Shown piece by piece: positions 38,938 to 46,590 of a stretch of 64,000 nucleotides of DNA (the first letter of the stretch is position 1; each line of letters opens with the position of its first letter). Source of the DNA: Bacterioplanoides sp965200585 (GTDB taxonomy: Bacteria > Pseudomonadota > Gammaproteobacteria > Pseudomonadales > Oceanobacteraceae); NCBI RefSeq assembly GCF_965200585.1, contig NZ_OZ241361.1, one strand, 5' to 3'. The notes under the pieces are model-generated. The model did no database searches. It saw only the letters and a program-made list of their open reading frames with translations, and was not told where the DNA came from. Both the position numbers and the translations under genes were made by a program.

Positions 38938-39327
38938 ATGGCTAAGCCAAATAGATCAACTAAGAAAAAAGTTAAAAAGACGGTCGTCGATGGCATTGCG
39001 CACATCCACGCCTCTTTTAACAATACCATCGTGACCATTACTGATCGCCAAGGTAACGCTCTGTCATGGGCAACCGCCGGTGGTTCTGGTTTCCGTGGTT
39101 CTCGTAAGAGCACTCCTTTCGCAGCTCAGGTAGCTGCAGAGCGCGCTGGCGAAGCAGCCAAAGAGTATGGTCTGAAGAATCTGGACGTAGAGGTTAAAGG
39201 CCCGGGTCCAGGTCGTGAATCAGCAGTTCGTGCTCTGAACGCATGTGGTTATAAGATCAGCAACATCACTGATGTAACGCCGATCCCACATAACGGTTGT
39301 CGTCCACCTAAGAAGCGTCGCGTATAA
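38938..39327 (+). CDS. rpsK: 30S ribosomal protein S11
   Basis: S11 (129 residues) lies on the platform at the E site. HIHASFNNTIVTITDRQGN and GPGPGRESAVRAL are conserved. A 91-base gap from rpsM contains a TTAACA-GTT-TGTTAA hairpin at 38847-38861. Confidence 0.97.
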   Translation: MAKPNRSTKKKVKKTVVDGIAHIHASFNNTIVTITDRQGNALSWATAGGSGFRGSRKSTPFAAQVAAERAGEAAKEYGLKNLDVEVKGPGPGRESAVRALNACGYKISNITDVTPIPHNGCRPPKKRRV

Positions 39328-39339
39328 GGAGGCAGAAAT

Positions 39340-39960
39340 ATGGCACGTTATATTGGTCCTAAGTGTAAACTGTCTCGTCGTGAAGGAACTGACCTGTTCC
39401 TGAAGAGCGGCGTACGTCCACTGGACTCTAAATGTAAAGCAGAAACCAAACCAGGTGTACATGGTGCTGGTCGCGGTCGTCTGTCAGACTATGGTCTGCA
39501 GCTGCGTGAAAAGCAAAAAGTACGTCGTCTGTATGGTGTTCTGGAAAAACAATTCCGTGGCTACTACAAAGAAGCAGCTCGTCGTAAAGGCGCAACCGGT
39601 GAAAACCTGCTGCAACTGCTTGAGTCACGTCTGGACAACGTTGTTTACCGCATGGGCTTCGGCTCAACTCGCGCGGAAGCACGTCAATTAGTTTCTCACA
39701 AAGCTATCATCGTTAACGGCAAGTCTGTCAACGTTGCTTCTTACCAGGTTAAGTCTGGTGATGTAGTTGCAGTACGTGAGAAGTCTAAGTCACAGGATCG
39801 TATTAAAACTGCGCTTGAGTTAGCAGGCAACCGTGCCGATTGTGGCTGGATTGATGTTAACGCTGGCAAGATGGAAGGGACTTTCAAAGCAGTTCCTGAG
39901 CGCGCTGATCTCCCAGCAGAGATCAACGAAAACCTGATCGTGGAACTTTACTCTAAATAA
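39340..39960 (+). CDS. rpsD: 30S ribosomal protein S4
   Basis: S4 (206 residues) nucleates 30S assembly, forms part of the mRNA entry pore, and represses the alpha operon in E. coli. The N-terminal domain lacks a zinc Cys set, and the S4 RNA-binding domain (RLDNVVYRMGFGSTRAEARQ) is intact. Confidence 0.97.
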   Translation: MARYIGPKCKLSRREGTDLFLKSGVRPLDSKCKAETKPGVHGAGRGRLSDYGLQLREKQKVRRLYGVLEKQFRGYYKEAARRKGATGENLLQLLESRLDNVVYRMGFGSTRAEARQLVSHKAIIVNGKSVNVASYQVKSGDVVAVREKSKSQDRIKTALELAGNRADCGWIDVNAGKMEGTFKAVPERADLPAEINENLIVELYSK

Positions 39961-39982
39961 TAGAGGAACTTAAGGGGCAGCT

Positions 39983-40984
39983 ATGCAGCGTGCAGTTAAT
40001 GAGTTTTTAACTCCTCGTCATATCCAAGTTGACGAAGTAAACACTACCCATGCCAAGGTTACTCTGGAGCCACTGGAACGTGGTTTCGGTCATACTTTGG
40101 GCAGCGCATTACGTCGTATCCTGCTGTCGTCCATGCCGGGCGCAGCAATCGTTGAATGCGAAATTGATGGCGTACTGCATGAGTACAGCGCAATTGAAGG
40201 TGTGCAGGAAGACGTAATCGAAGTCCTGCTGAATCTGAAAGGCGTTGCAGTCAAATTGCACGAACGCGACGAAGCGACTCTGAGCTTAAGCAAAATGGGT
40301 CCTGGCGCAGTCACTGCTGCCGATATTCAACTGGATCACGGTGTTGAAATTGCAAACCCAGATCATGTTATCGCTCACCTGGGCGAAGGCACTGAACTGA
40401 AAATGACCCTGAAGGTAGCTTCTGGTCGTGGTTACGAAACTGTTGAAGCTCGTAATCAAAACGATGAAGAAACCAAGGCGATTGGTAAACTGCAATTAGA
40501 CGCAACGTTCAGCCCGGTTAAACGTGTTTCTTACAGCGTGGATTCTGCGCGTGTAGAACAACGTACTGACCTGGATAAGTTGGTTATCGATTTAGAAACC
40601 AACGGAACTATTGATCCGGAAGAAGCGATCCGTCGTTCTGCGACCATCTTGCAACAGCAATTAGCCATCTTCGTGAATCTGGAAAACGAAGAAGTTGTTG
40701 AACAGCAACGCGAAGAAGAAGAGATTGACCCGATCCTGCTGCGTCCAGTAGATGATCTGGAGTTAACTGTTCGTTCGGCTAACTGTCTGAAAGCAGAAAA
40801 CATTTACTACATCGGTGATCTGATCCAGCGTACTGAAGTAGAGCTGTTGAAGACTCCAAACTTAGGTAAGAAGTCTCTGACTGAAATCAAAGACGTTCTG
40901 GCTTCCCGTGGTCTGTCGTTGGGTATGCACTTAGAGAACTGGCCACCAGCTTCTCTGCGTAACGACGATAAGGTTTTAGCGTAA
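39983..40984 (+). CDS. rpoA: DNA-directed RNA polymerase subunit alpha
   Basis: RpoA (333 residues) dimerises through its NTD (GFGHTLGSALRRILLSSMPG) to start RNA polymerase assembly. The CTD contacts UP elements and activators (KAENIYYIGDLIQRTEVELLK; NLGKKSLTEIKDVLASRGL). The length is close to E. coli (329). Confidence 0.98.
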   Translation: MQRAVNEFLTPRHIQVDEVNTTHAKVTLEPLERGFGHTLGSALRRILLSSMPGAAIVECEIDGVLHEYSAIEGVQEDVIEVLLNLKGVAVKLHERDEATLSLSKMGPGAVTAADIQLDHGVEIANPDHVIAHLGEGTELKMTLKVASGRGYETVEARNQNDEETKAIGKLQLDATFSPVKRVSYSVDSARVEQRTDLDKLVIDLETNGTIDPEEAIRRSATILQQQLAIFVNLENEEVVEQQREEEEIDPILLRPVDDLELTVRSANCLKAENIYYIGDLIQRTEVELLKTPNLGKKSLTEIKDVLASRGLSLGMHLENWPPASLRNDDKVLA

Positions 40985-41016
40985 GCTTTAACGTTCAGTT
41001 AGTAAGGAATTAAACC

Positions 41017-41421
41017 ATGCGTCATCGTAAAAGTGGTCGTCACTTCAATCGTACAAGCGCACACCGTCAAGCCATGTTCAAAAACATGGCGGTGAGCTTG
41101 TTCGAGCATGAAATCATCAAGACTACTCTGCCAAAGGCAAAAGAGCTGCGTCGTGTAGCTGAGCCACTGATTACTCTTGCAAAAGAAGATTCAGTTGCTA
41201 ACCGCCGTCTGGCCTTTGCTCGTACTCGTAGCAAAGAAGCAGTAGGTAAACTGTTCACTGATCTGGGTCCGCGTTACCAAGACCGTCCAGGTGGTTACAT
41301 TCGTATTATGAAATGTGGCTTCCGTGCGGGTGATAATGCACCTATGGCTTATGTTGAGCTTGTTGATCGTCCGGTTGTTGAAGCCGACGTTGAAGAAGTT
41401 CAGGAAGAAGCTGGCGAATAA
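41017..41421 (+). CDS. rplQ: 50S ribosomal protein L17
   Basis: L17 (134 residues) starts MRHRKSGRHFNRTSAHRQAM and ends with an acidic tail (EADVEEVQEEAGE). It is the last gene of the alpha operon and is followed by a strong terminator. Confidence 0.97.
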   Translation: MRHRKSGRHFNRTSAHRQAMFKNMAVSLFEHEIIKTTLPKAKELRRVAEPLITLAKEDSVANRRLAFARTRSKEAVGKLFTDLGPRYQDRPGGYIRIMKCGFRAGDNAPMAYVELVDRPVVEADVEEVQEEAGE

Positions 41422-41443
41422 GATTCGCGGTTCAGCCGAACAG

Positions 41444-41480
41444 AAAAAACCCGTGTTCTGAAAAGAATACGGGTTTTTTT
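41444..41480. terminator. Bidirectional terminator at the end of the ribosomal cluster
   Basis: AACCCGTGTTCT (41448-41459) pairs with AGAATACGGGTT (41464-41475) with one G-U pair. Seven T residues follow and six A residues precede, so it also serves the minus-strand hydrolase gene ending at 41534. Confidence 0.95.
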
Positions 41481-41533
41481 ATGCCTGTTGTTTATCGCTT
41501 TTTCTCTCAGCTGCCCGATGGTGGCCGTTTGAG

Positions 41534-42430
41534 TTATGCCGCCGATGTTTTTATCTGGCGCAGAAAACTGGCAACGTCTTCTAAGGCTTGTCTGGATTCC
41601 GGCATATAACCGGCATGCGCCTGAAAGACATGCCACATCTCCGGGTATTCACGCAAAGACACCTTCACCTGCGCCTGTTGCATTTGCTCGTACAAACGGG
41701 TGCTGTCGCTATAAAGAATCTCTTCACTACCGACCTGAATCAGTGTGGCGGGAAAGTCACGGAAATCGGCATGTAACGGTGAGATCAGTGGGTTACTAAC
41801 CGCTTCTTCACCAATATAAGCCGGCACCATAGCTTGTATCCATTCTGGCGATAACAGCTTTTCACGCGTTGTCCGGGTTTGAAAACTGTCGCCCTGACAA
41901 GCCAGATCAGTCCACGGAGAGAACAGCACCAAAGCGTTTGGCTCAGGCAGTTGTTGCTCGCGGATTTGTTGCATCAGTGCCAGCGTTAAGCCGCCACCTG
42001 CTGAATCACCGGCAATACACACCGGACCTTGTTCGATCAACGCCTTATACGCGGCTAGTGCGTCGTTTAAACCGGCCGGAAACGGATGCTCAGGGGCCAG
42101 ACGGTAATCAATCAGGTTGGTCGTCATGCCGGTAGCCTTTGCAAGCCGGGCCGCCAGATCCGCGTGGCTTTGTAAGGAGCCGGAGACATAACCGCCACCG
42201 TGCAGATACAGCAGTTGTTTGTCAGACGCTGATGCCGTTGGTGTCAGGCGCCAGGTACGCAGCCCAGCGAGCGTGATGGACTGCTTTTTAACGCCCATTG
42301 GCAGTGGCGCAAACTTCTGAATAAAGTCGAGGCGCTGGCGTTGTTTCTGAATCGGGACATCGGGCTGAAAAATAGGTTGTACCATGCGTTTAACCAGCAC
42401 ACCGCTGATTTTGGCCATCAGGCTTGCCAT
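41534..42430 (-). CDS. Alpha/beta hydrolase, hormone-sensitive-lipase (HSL) family
   Basis: A 298-residue cytoplasmic esterase/lipase-like protein. The HSL oxyanion-hole motif HGGGYVSGS and the nucleophile elbow GDSAGG are clear; the acid is probably the Asp in ILYSDSTRLYEQ and the base His in WHVFQAHAG. These proteins hydrolyse short- to medium-chain esters or modify side groups; the substrate is unknown. The start ATG 42430 is preceded by GGAGA on the minus strand. It is the first non-ribosomal gene and has no evident operon partner. Confidence 0.9.
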   Translation of the reverse strand: MASLMAKISGVLVKRMVQPIFQPDVPIQKQRQRLDFIQKFAPLPMGVKKQSITLAGLRTWRLTPTASASDKQLLYLHGGGYVSGSLQSHADLAARLAKATGMTTNLIDYRLAPEHPFPAGLNDALAAYKALIEQGPVCIAGDSAGGGLTLALMQQIREQQLPEPNALVLFSPWTDLACQGDSFQTRTTREKLLSPEWIQAMVPAYIGEEAVSNPLISPLHADFRDFPATLIQVGSEEILYSDSTRLYEQMQQAQVKVSLREYPEMWHVFQAHAGYMPESRQALEDVASFLRQIKTSAA

Positions 42431-42462
42431 GGGAGTCTCCGTTTTTATTGTTTGTTATTGGT

Positions 42463-42721
42463 ATAAAAAAAACGGCTAACAGGGTAACCCGTTAGCCGTT
42501 GGAGAGAAAGTCTACTCATCCCTGAGAAGAGGATCATGAACATGGTTGCTGCCCCGCCTAAAAGGCTGCGACCACGAGAAATACTATAGCCAATGTCACC
42601 GTCAGATTGGGCAAGCGCTCGTCAGGATGAGAAAGTCGCAGTAAAGAAATGTCTCGGATTAATAGGGCTATAACGAACAGATTGTTCCCCGCCGCAGTAT
42701 GGGGAACTGCGGCGGGTTTTT
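42463..42721. other. Gene-poor spacer with opposed terminators (candidate small RNA locus)
   Basis: AACGGCTAAC (42471-42480) pairs with GTTAGCCGTT (42491-42500) around a GGGTAACCC interior. The U-tract is on the minus strand, as eight A residues precede it. At the other end CCCGCCGCAGT (42689-42699) pairs with ACTGCGGCGGG (42706-42716), followed by T5 on the plus strand. Between them is a minus-strand TATAGT (42588-42583), a possible pairing CTGCGAC/GTCGCAG, and a 17-codon plus-strand frame at 42536-42589 that I do not trust. The plus terminator has no upstream plus-strand gene after rplQ. Confidence 0.5.
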
Positions 42722-42732
42722 GAAACACGGAT

Positions 42733-44010
42733 TCAGAGCAACGCCAGGCTCAGCTCCGGTACATAAGTAATAATCAGCACCGTAATCAGCAGAATAAAGA
42801 AGAACGGCAGCGTGGCGCGATACAGCGTCATCACCGGCTGATTAAAGCGGAAGCTGGCAATAAACAGGTTCATACCCACCGGCGGGGTAAAGTAACCCAA
42901 CTGCATATTGGCTAAGAACAGAATACCCAGGTGAATCGGATGAATACCGTACTCCACCGCAATCGGCAGAATGATCGGAATCATAATCACAATGGCGGAG
43001 AAGATATCCAGCATCATACCCAATACCAACAGGAACAGGGTTAACAGCAGCAGGAAGGTAAAACCATCACTGACGTGTTGCTGAATAAAATCAAAAATCT
43101 GCTCCGGAATACCAGCATCAATCATATAGTTGGTCGACGCCAGCGACACGGCGAGAATCAGTAGAATAGCGCCGACCAGTTTCATCGAATCACGCATGAC
43201 GCCGGGCAGTTTATCAAAACTGATTTCACGGCGGATCAATACGGTTACCACTAATACGTAAAACGCAGTGATCGCTGCTGCTTCCGATACGGCAAAAAAA
43301 CCGGAATAAATACCGCCGAGCACCACGATTGGTAAGGGAATTTCCCAGGCGGTGTCTTTAAGTGCCGCCCAGGCTTCAGCCTTATCAAAGGTATGATCAG
43401 TTTTGTGATGTTCGCGTGGCTGCAGAGCTGCATAAATGGAGAGCGCCAGCAACATCAGGCCACCGGGGAGTAAACCCGCGAGGAACAAATCATCAATGCT
43501 GACCGGAGTATCCAGTGCCATTTGTTGTGCTACTACGCCGTATAAGATCAGTGGTAACGACGGTGCAAACAACAAACCTAAGCTACCGGAGGTGGTAACC
43601 AGACCTAGATTAAATTGTTGGCGATACCCGGCTTTCTGTAAGGCCGGTACCAGTAATGCACCCAACGCAACAATGGTGACGCCCGATGCGCCGGTAAAGG
43701 CGGTGAATAAAGCACAGGCGACCAGCGCAACAATGGCCAGGCCACCGGGCATCCAACCCAGGAAAGCGTCGGTAATACGCACCAGACGTTGTGGCGCTTT
43801 GCTCTCACCCAGCAAATAACCGGCAAAGGTAAAGAGCGGAATGGCAATCAGCACTGGCATTTCAGCGACACGGTAAATCTCAACCGCCATCACCTGTAAA
43901 TCGACATCGGTTTGATAAAAGCCCCATAACGCAGAGGCCGCAATCACGGTAAATAAAGGCGCACCGGCCAACGCCAGCAATAACAGAATCAGAGGAACCA
44001 GAATACTCAT
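42733..44010 (-). CDS. TRAP transporter large permease (DctM-type)
   Basis: A 425-residue membrane protein of the DctM family, about 12 helices, which carries out Na+-driven solute translocation. The sequence MSILVPLILLLLALAGAPLF and the repeated GxxGxxTPPVG-like element (QLGYFTPPVGMNLF) near the C-terminus are typical. The start overlaps the small subunit stop (ATGA). It is last in a tatT-dctP-dctQ-dctM operon. Confidence 0.93.
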   Translation of the reverse strand: MSILVPLILLLLALAGAPLFTVIAASALWGFYQTDVDLQVMAVEIYRVAEMPVLIAIPLFTFAGYLLGESKAPQRLVRITDAFLGWMPGGLAIVALVACALFTAFTGASGVTIVALGALLVPALQKAGYRQQFNLGLVTTSGSLGLLFAPSLPLILYGVVAQQMALDTPVSIDDLFLAGLLPGGLMLLALSIYAALQPREHHKTDHTFDKAEAWAALKDTAWEIPLPIVVLGGIYSGFFAVSEAAAITAFYVLVVTVLIRREISFDKLPGVMRDSMKLVGAILLILAVSLASTNYMIDAGIPEQIFDFIQQHVSDGFTFLLLLTLFLLVLGMMLDIFSAIVIMIPIILPIAVEYGIHPIHLGILFLANMQLGYFTPPVGMNLFIASFRFNQPVMTLYRATLPFFFILLITVLIITYVPELSLALL

Positions 44011-44522
44011 GCAGAGGCCTCCGCAGAGCGAGCTTCCGCACTCTCATCGTCGACACCGTGCACAGCGGCTATCACACTCTGAATCACAAAGCGTAATGCC
44101 ATCAGGCTGAAACTGAGGGGAATAACAAGTTGCAGTGGCCAGGCGGGCACACGGGCAAAAGCAATATCGTCGTACTCCAGCGAGCCAGCGACAAACTCTT
44201 TGCTATGCCAGCCAATCACTCCACAAACAACGGCGGCAAACAGCGAGGTCAGCACGGCGCAAATCCGTTTTACCTGGGCACCTGCCAAACGATTAATAAT
44301 ATCAATGGCGATATGTTCGCGGGTGCGGGTTGCTAACAGCGCACCTAACAAGCCCAACCACAGCACCATGACCCGCAACAGCGGCGGAATCCAGACAATA
44401 CCGCCACCAAACGCAGAGCGGGCAATGATATCGACCCCGGCCAGAATGATCATGCTCAGCAGCAGCAGAATCAGCAGGGCGTCTTCTGCCTTATGGACCC
44501 AATGCAACAGCCGTTTGATCAT
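44007..44522 (-). CDS. TRAP transporter small permease (DctQ-type)
   Basis: A 171-residue protein with four membrane helices, the partner of the large permease. The conserved region after helix 2 (ALLATRTREHIAIDIINRL) is typical of DctQ. It overlaps dctP and dctM by four bases at each end, so the three are translationally coupled. The C-terminal tail is acidic and rich in Glu, Ala and Ser. Confidence 0.9.
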   Translation of the reverse strand: MIKRLLHWVHKAEDALLILLLLSMIILAGVDIIARSAFGGGIVWIPPLLRVMVLWLGLLGALLATRTREHIAIDIINRLAGAQVKRICAVLTSLFAAVVCGVIGWHSKEFVAGSLEYDDIAFARVPAWPLQLVIPLSFSLMALRFVIQSVIAAVHGVDDESAEARSAEASA

Positions 44523-45538
44523 TCGGCAGCCGCTGTTTGTGCTGGATTCTGTTGATTACGGTAGTTCTCCAGCGTTTGCTGCAAGCGGGCGAAGACATCG
44601 GCCGGATATACATCTTTGGCTTTCAGTTCGGTCAGTGCTTTATTCGCCAGCTCCTGCCACAGTGCTTTATCGGCATCCGACAGTTCCACAAAGGTCATGC
44701 CGTTTTGCTCCAATGCTTTGCGGGCGCCAATTTCGTCTTTCTCGTTTTGAGCGTCCATTGCCTTAAAGGTATCCGCCATGGTCTGACGCACAATAGCCTG
44801 ATCTGCTGCGCTCAGCTTTTTGAAGGCGCGCTCGTCAACCACCATCATGCCAAACAGGAATACCAGCGGGAAATCGGTGGCGTAGTCCAGCTTGGTGTGC
44901 CACTGCATGGCAATCGCGCCGGTTGGGTTAGAGGCGATGGTATCAATCAGACCGGTTTGCAGACTGGTGTAAACATCGGATACCGGCAGGGAAATAGGTT
45001 CAACATCACCGGTTTCAAAGGTGGTTTGGCTGATGATATCGCCTTCTGGTACCCAGACTTTCTTAGTACGTACGTCATCAGAGGTTTTTAACGGTTTGTC
45101 AGACATCAGATAAGCAAAGCCACCTTCTGACAGACCCAGCATCACATAACCTTTATCGGCCAGTGCCTGCTCAATAACCGGGTCAAACTCGGCCCGTACG
45201 GCACGTACTTCATCGAGATTACGGAAGGTGAACGGCAGATTATACAGCAGTGCGGCATTGGTGATGTGCGCCATGGCACCGGTTGATACGGCGCCACCTT
45301 GCAACTGACGGATACGCATTTTGCGCAGCACACTTTTGTCACTGCCCTGTACGCCACCCGGGAAGTATTTCACTTTTACCCGGCCATCGGTTTGCTTTTT
45401 AATGTCTTTGGCAGCCTGGCGCATCAGCTTCATCCAGTTGGTGCCATCCGGTGCGAGGGTCGCAATTTTCAGAGTGGCAGCATTCACAAGTGGACTGCCA
45501 AGCATCAGTGCCAGTAATAAACCAGTGATGTATTTCAT
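44519..45538 (-). CDS. TRAP transporter substrate-binding protein (DctP-type)
   Basis: A 339-residue periplasmic binding protein with a signal peptide cleaved near VNA|ATLKIATLAP. The segment LKIATLAPDGTNWMKLMRQ and the VYTSLQTGLIDTIASNP block are typical of the TRAP family in which the conserved Arg salt bridge is not always kept. The substrate is unknown; most relatives bind organic acids. It sits next to a TatT lipoprotein, characteristic of the tripartite subgroup. Confidence 0.92.
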   Translation of the reverse strand: MKYITGLLLALMLGSPLVNAATLKIATLAPDGTNWMKLMRQAAKDIKKQTDGRVKVKYFPGGVQGSDKSVLRKMRIRQLQGGAVSTGAMAHITNAALLYNLPFTFRNLDEVRAVRAEFDPVIEQALADKGYVMLGLSEGGFAYLMSDKPLKTSDDVRTKKVWVPEGDIISQTTFETGDVEPISLPVSDVYTSLQTGLIDTIASNPTGAIAMQWHTKLDYATDFPLVFLFGMMVVDERAFKKLSAADQAIVRQTMADTFKAMDAQNEKDEIGARKALEQNGMTFVELSDADKALWQELANKALTELKAKDVYPADVFARLQQTLENYRNQQNPAQTAAAE

Positions 45539-45587
45539 GTATGTTCTCTCAAAGCGTATTCAATTCGTTGGGCGCAAGCTGTGAGGC

Positions 45588-46421
45588 TTATTCAAAATAG
45601 TCCGCGGACTCCGCCAGCAACAGGGCTGCCTGACGTTGCGCTAAGGTGTTGATCAGGGTCAGACCTTCCATCGCCGGATCAGCATCCAGCGTTTCCTGAA
45701 GCAGGCGGTCGTGTAACTTCTGATCAAATAATAGACGAGCGTATTGTTTAGCAAATAAAACTTTGGCCATCAGGTGACGGTCATGGGTATGTGACAATGC
45801 CTGTTCGAAGTAGTTGCGACCAACTTCTGGTTTGCCACCCAGTGACGGTGGTAGCTGAGTTTCCAGCACACCGAGATACACCTGCACGGTGGCATTGTCG
45901 TAGAAAGGTTCGTACTGAGTAACCCACAGCATCATGGCTTTGACTTTGCCAACCTGAGCAATGGCGTTCCAGTCATCTGTGTTGGCCTGAATCCAGCCCG
46001 CCCAGGCCGAAGCAAAGGCATACACCACGTCGACATCATCTTCGTCAAAATCGCTATTAAGCAGGGCAACCAACTCATCCAGCTGGCCCTCGGTGGCGGC
46101 ACACAGTTCTTCATTGTGTTCACACAGGGCACGGCGGGCGTAATCCATGGCTTTGTTGGCCATCTGTTTCGCTTGAGTTTCATCTTCAGCAAATACGCTG
46201 GCATAAGCGCCGTAGAGGCGTGAACCAGCCAGCAGGAAGGATTCATCCTCCGGATAGGTCAGGATCAGGGCATCCAGCAGCAACAGATAAGCCGGAGCAC
46301 CAGCCGCAACAATGGCGGGGTCTTCCTGGTTCATCATTGAGCGGGACAGATTATTGGGCAGATTGCTGACCGAACAGGCGCTTAACAGGGTTAATAATGT
46401 GAGGCTGAGTAACAGTTTCAT
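45588..46421 (-). CDS. TRAP-associated TatT-type lipoprotein
   Basis: A 277-residue lipoprotein: the signal ends in the lipobox LLSAC (Cys16). The remainder is all-helical with TPR-like repeats (AYLLLLDALILTYPEDESFLLAGSRLYGAYASVF), matching the TRAP T-component family studied as TatT in Treponema. TatT forms a trimeric scaffold that may pass hydrophobic ligands to the P component. It is first in the operon, 49 bases before dctP. It suggests that the TRAP ligand could be hydrophobic (inference). Confidence 0.85.
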   Translation of the reverse strand: MKLLLSLTLLTLLSACSVSNLPNNLSRSMMNQEDPAIVAAGAPAYLLLLDALILTYPEDESFLLAGSRLYGAYASVFAEDETQAKQMANKAMDYARRALCEHNEELCAATEGQLDELVALLNSDFDEDDVDVVYAFASAWAGWIQANTDDWNAIAQVGKVKAMMLWVTQYEPFYDNATVQVYLGVLETQLPPSLGGKPEVGRNYFEQALSHTHDRHLMAKVLFAKQYARLLFDQKLHDRLLQETLDADPAMEGLTLINTLAQRQAALLLAESADYFE

Positions 46422-46532
46422 AGTGCTGGATGCCGTTATGGCTCATCAATGGCTGAATAACAGAGCGCGGATTGTACACTGCCTCAGGCAGAATGGTTAT
46501 GCTCATTCGTTTGAAACTGTGGGTAAGTGCGC

Positions 46533-46553
46533 GAGGCAACACAGTGTTGCCTC
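46533..46553. terminator. Hairpin downstream of the PilZ-GGDEF-EAL gene
   Basis: GAGGCAACA (46533-46541) pairs perfectly with TGTTGCCTC (46545-46553) over a three-base loop. No U-tract follows on either strand, so it is probably a 3'-end hairpin or part of the tatT upstream region. Confidence 0.4.
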
Positions 46554-46590
46554 GGCTCAACAGCAGCTCAAGTTGCTGTACAGGTGTGAA

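Noticed and set aside
42536..42589. 17-codon plus-strand frame with AGAGGA upstream in the hydrolase-TRAP spacer
   Set aside because: The spacing to the Shine-Dalgarno is too short and the peptide has no recognisable character; the spacer is more likely to encode RNA.
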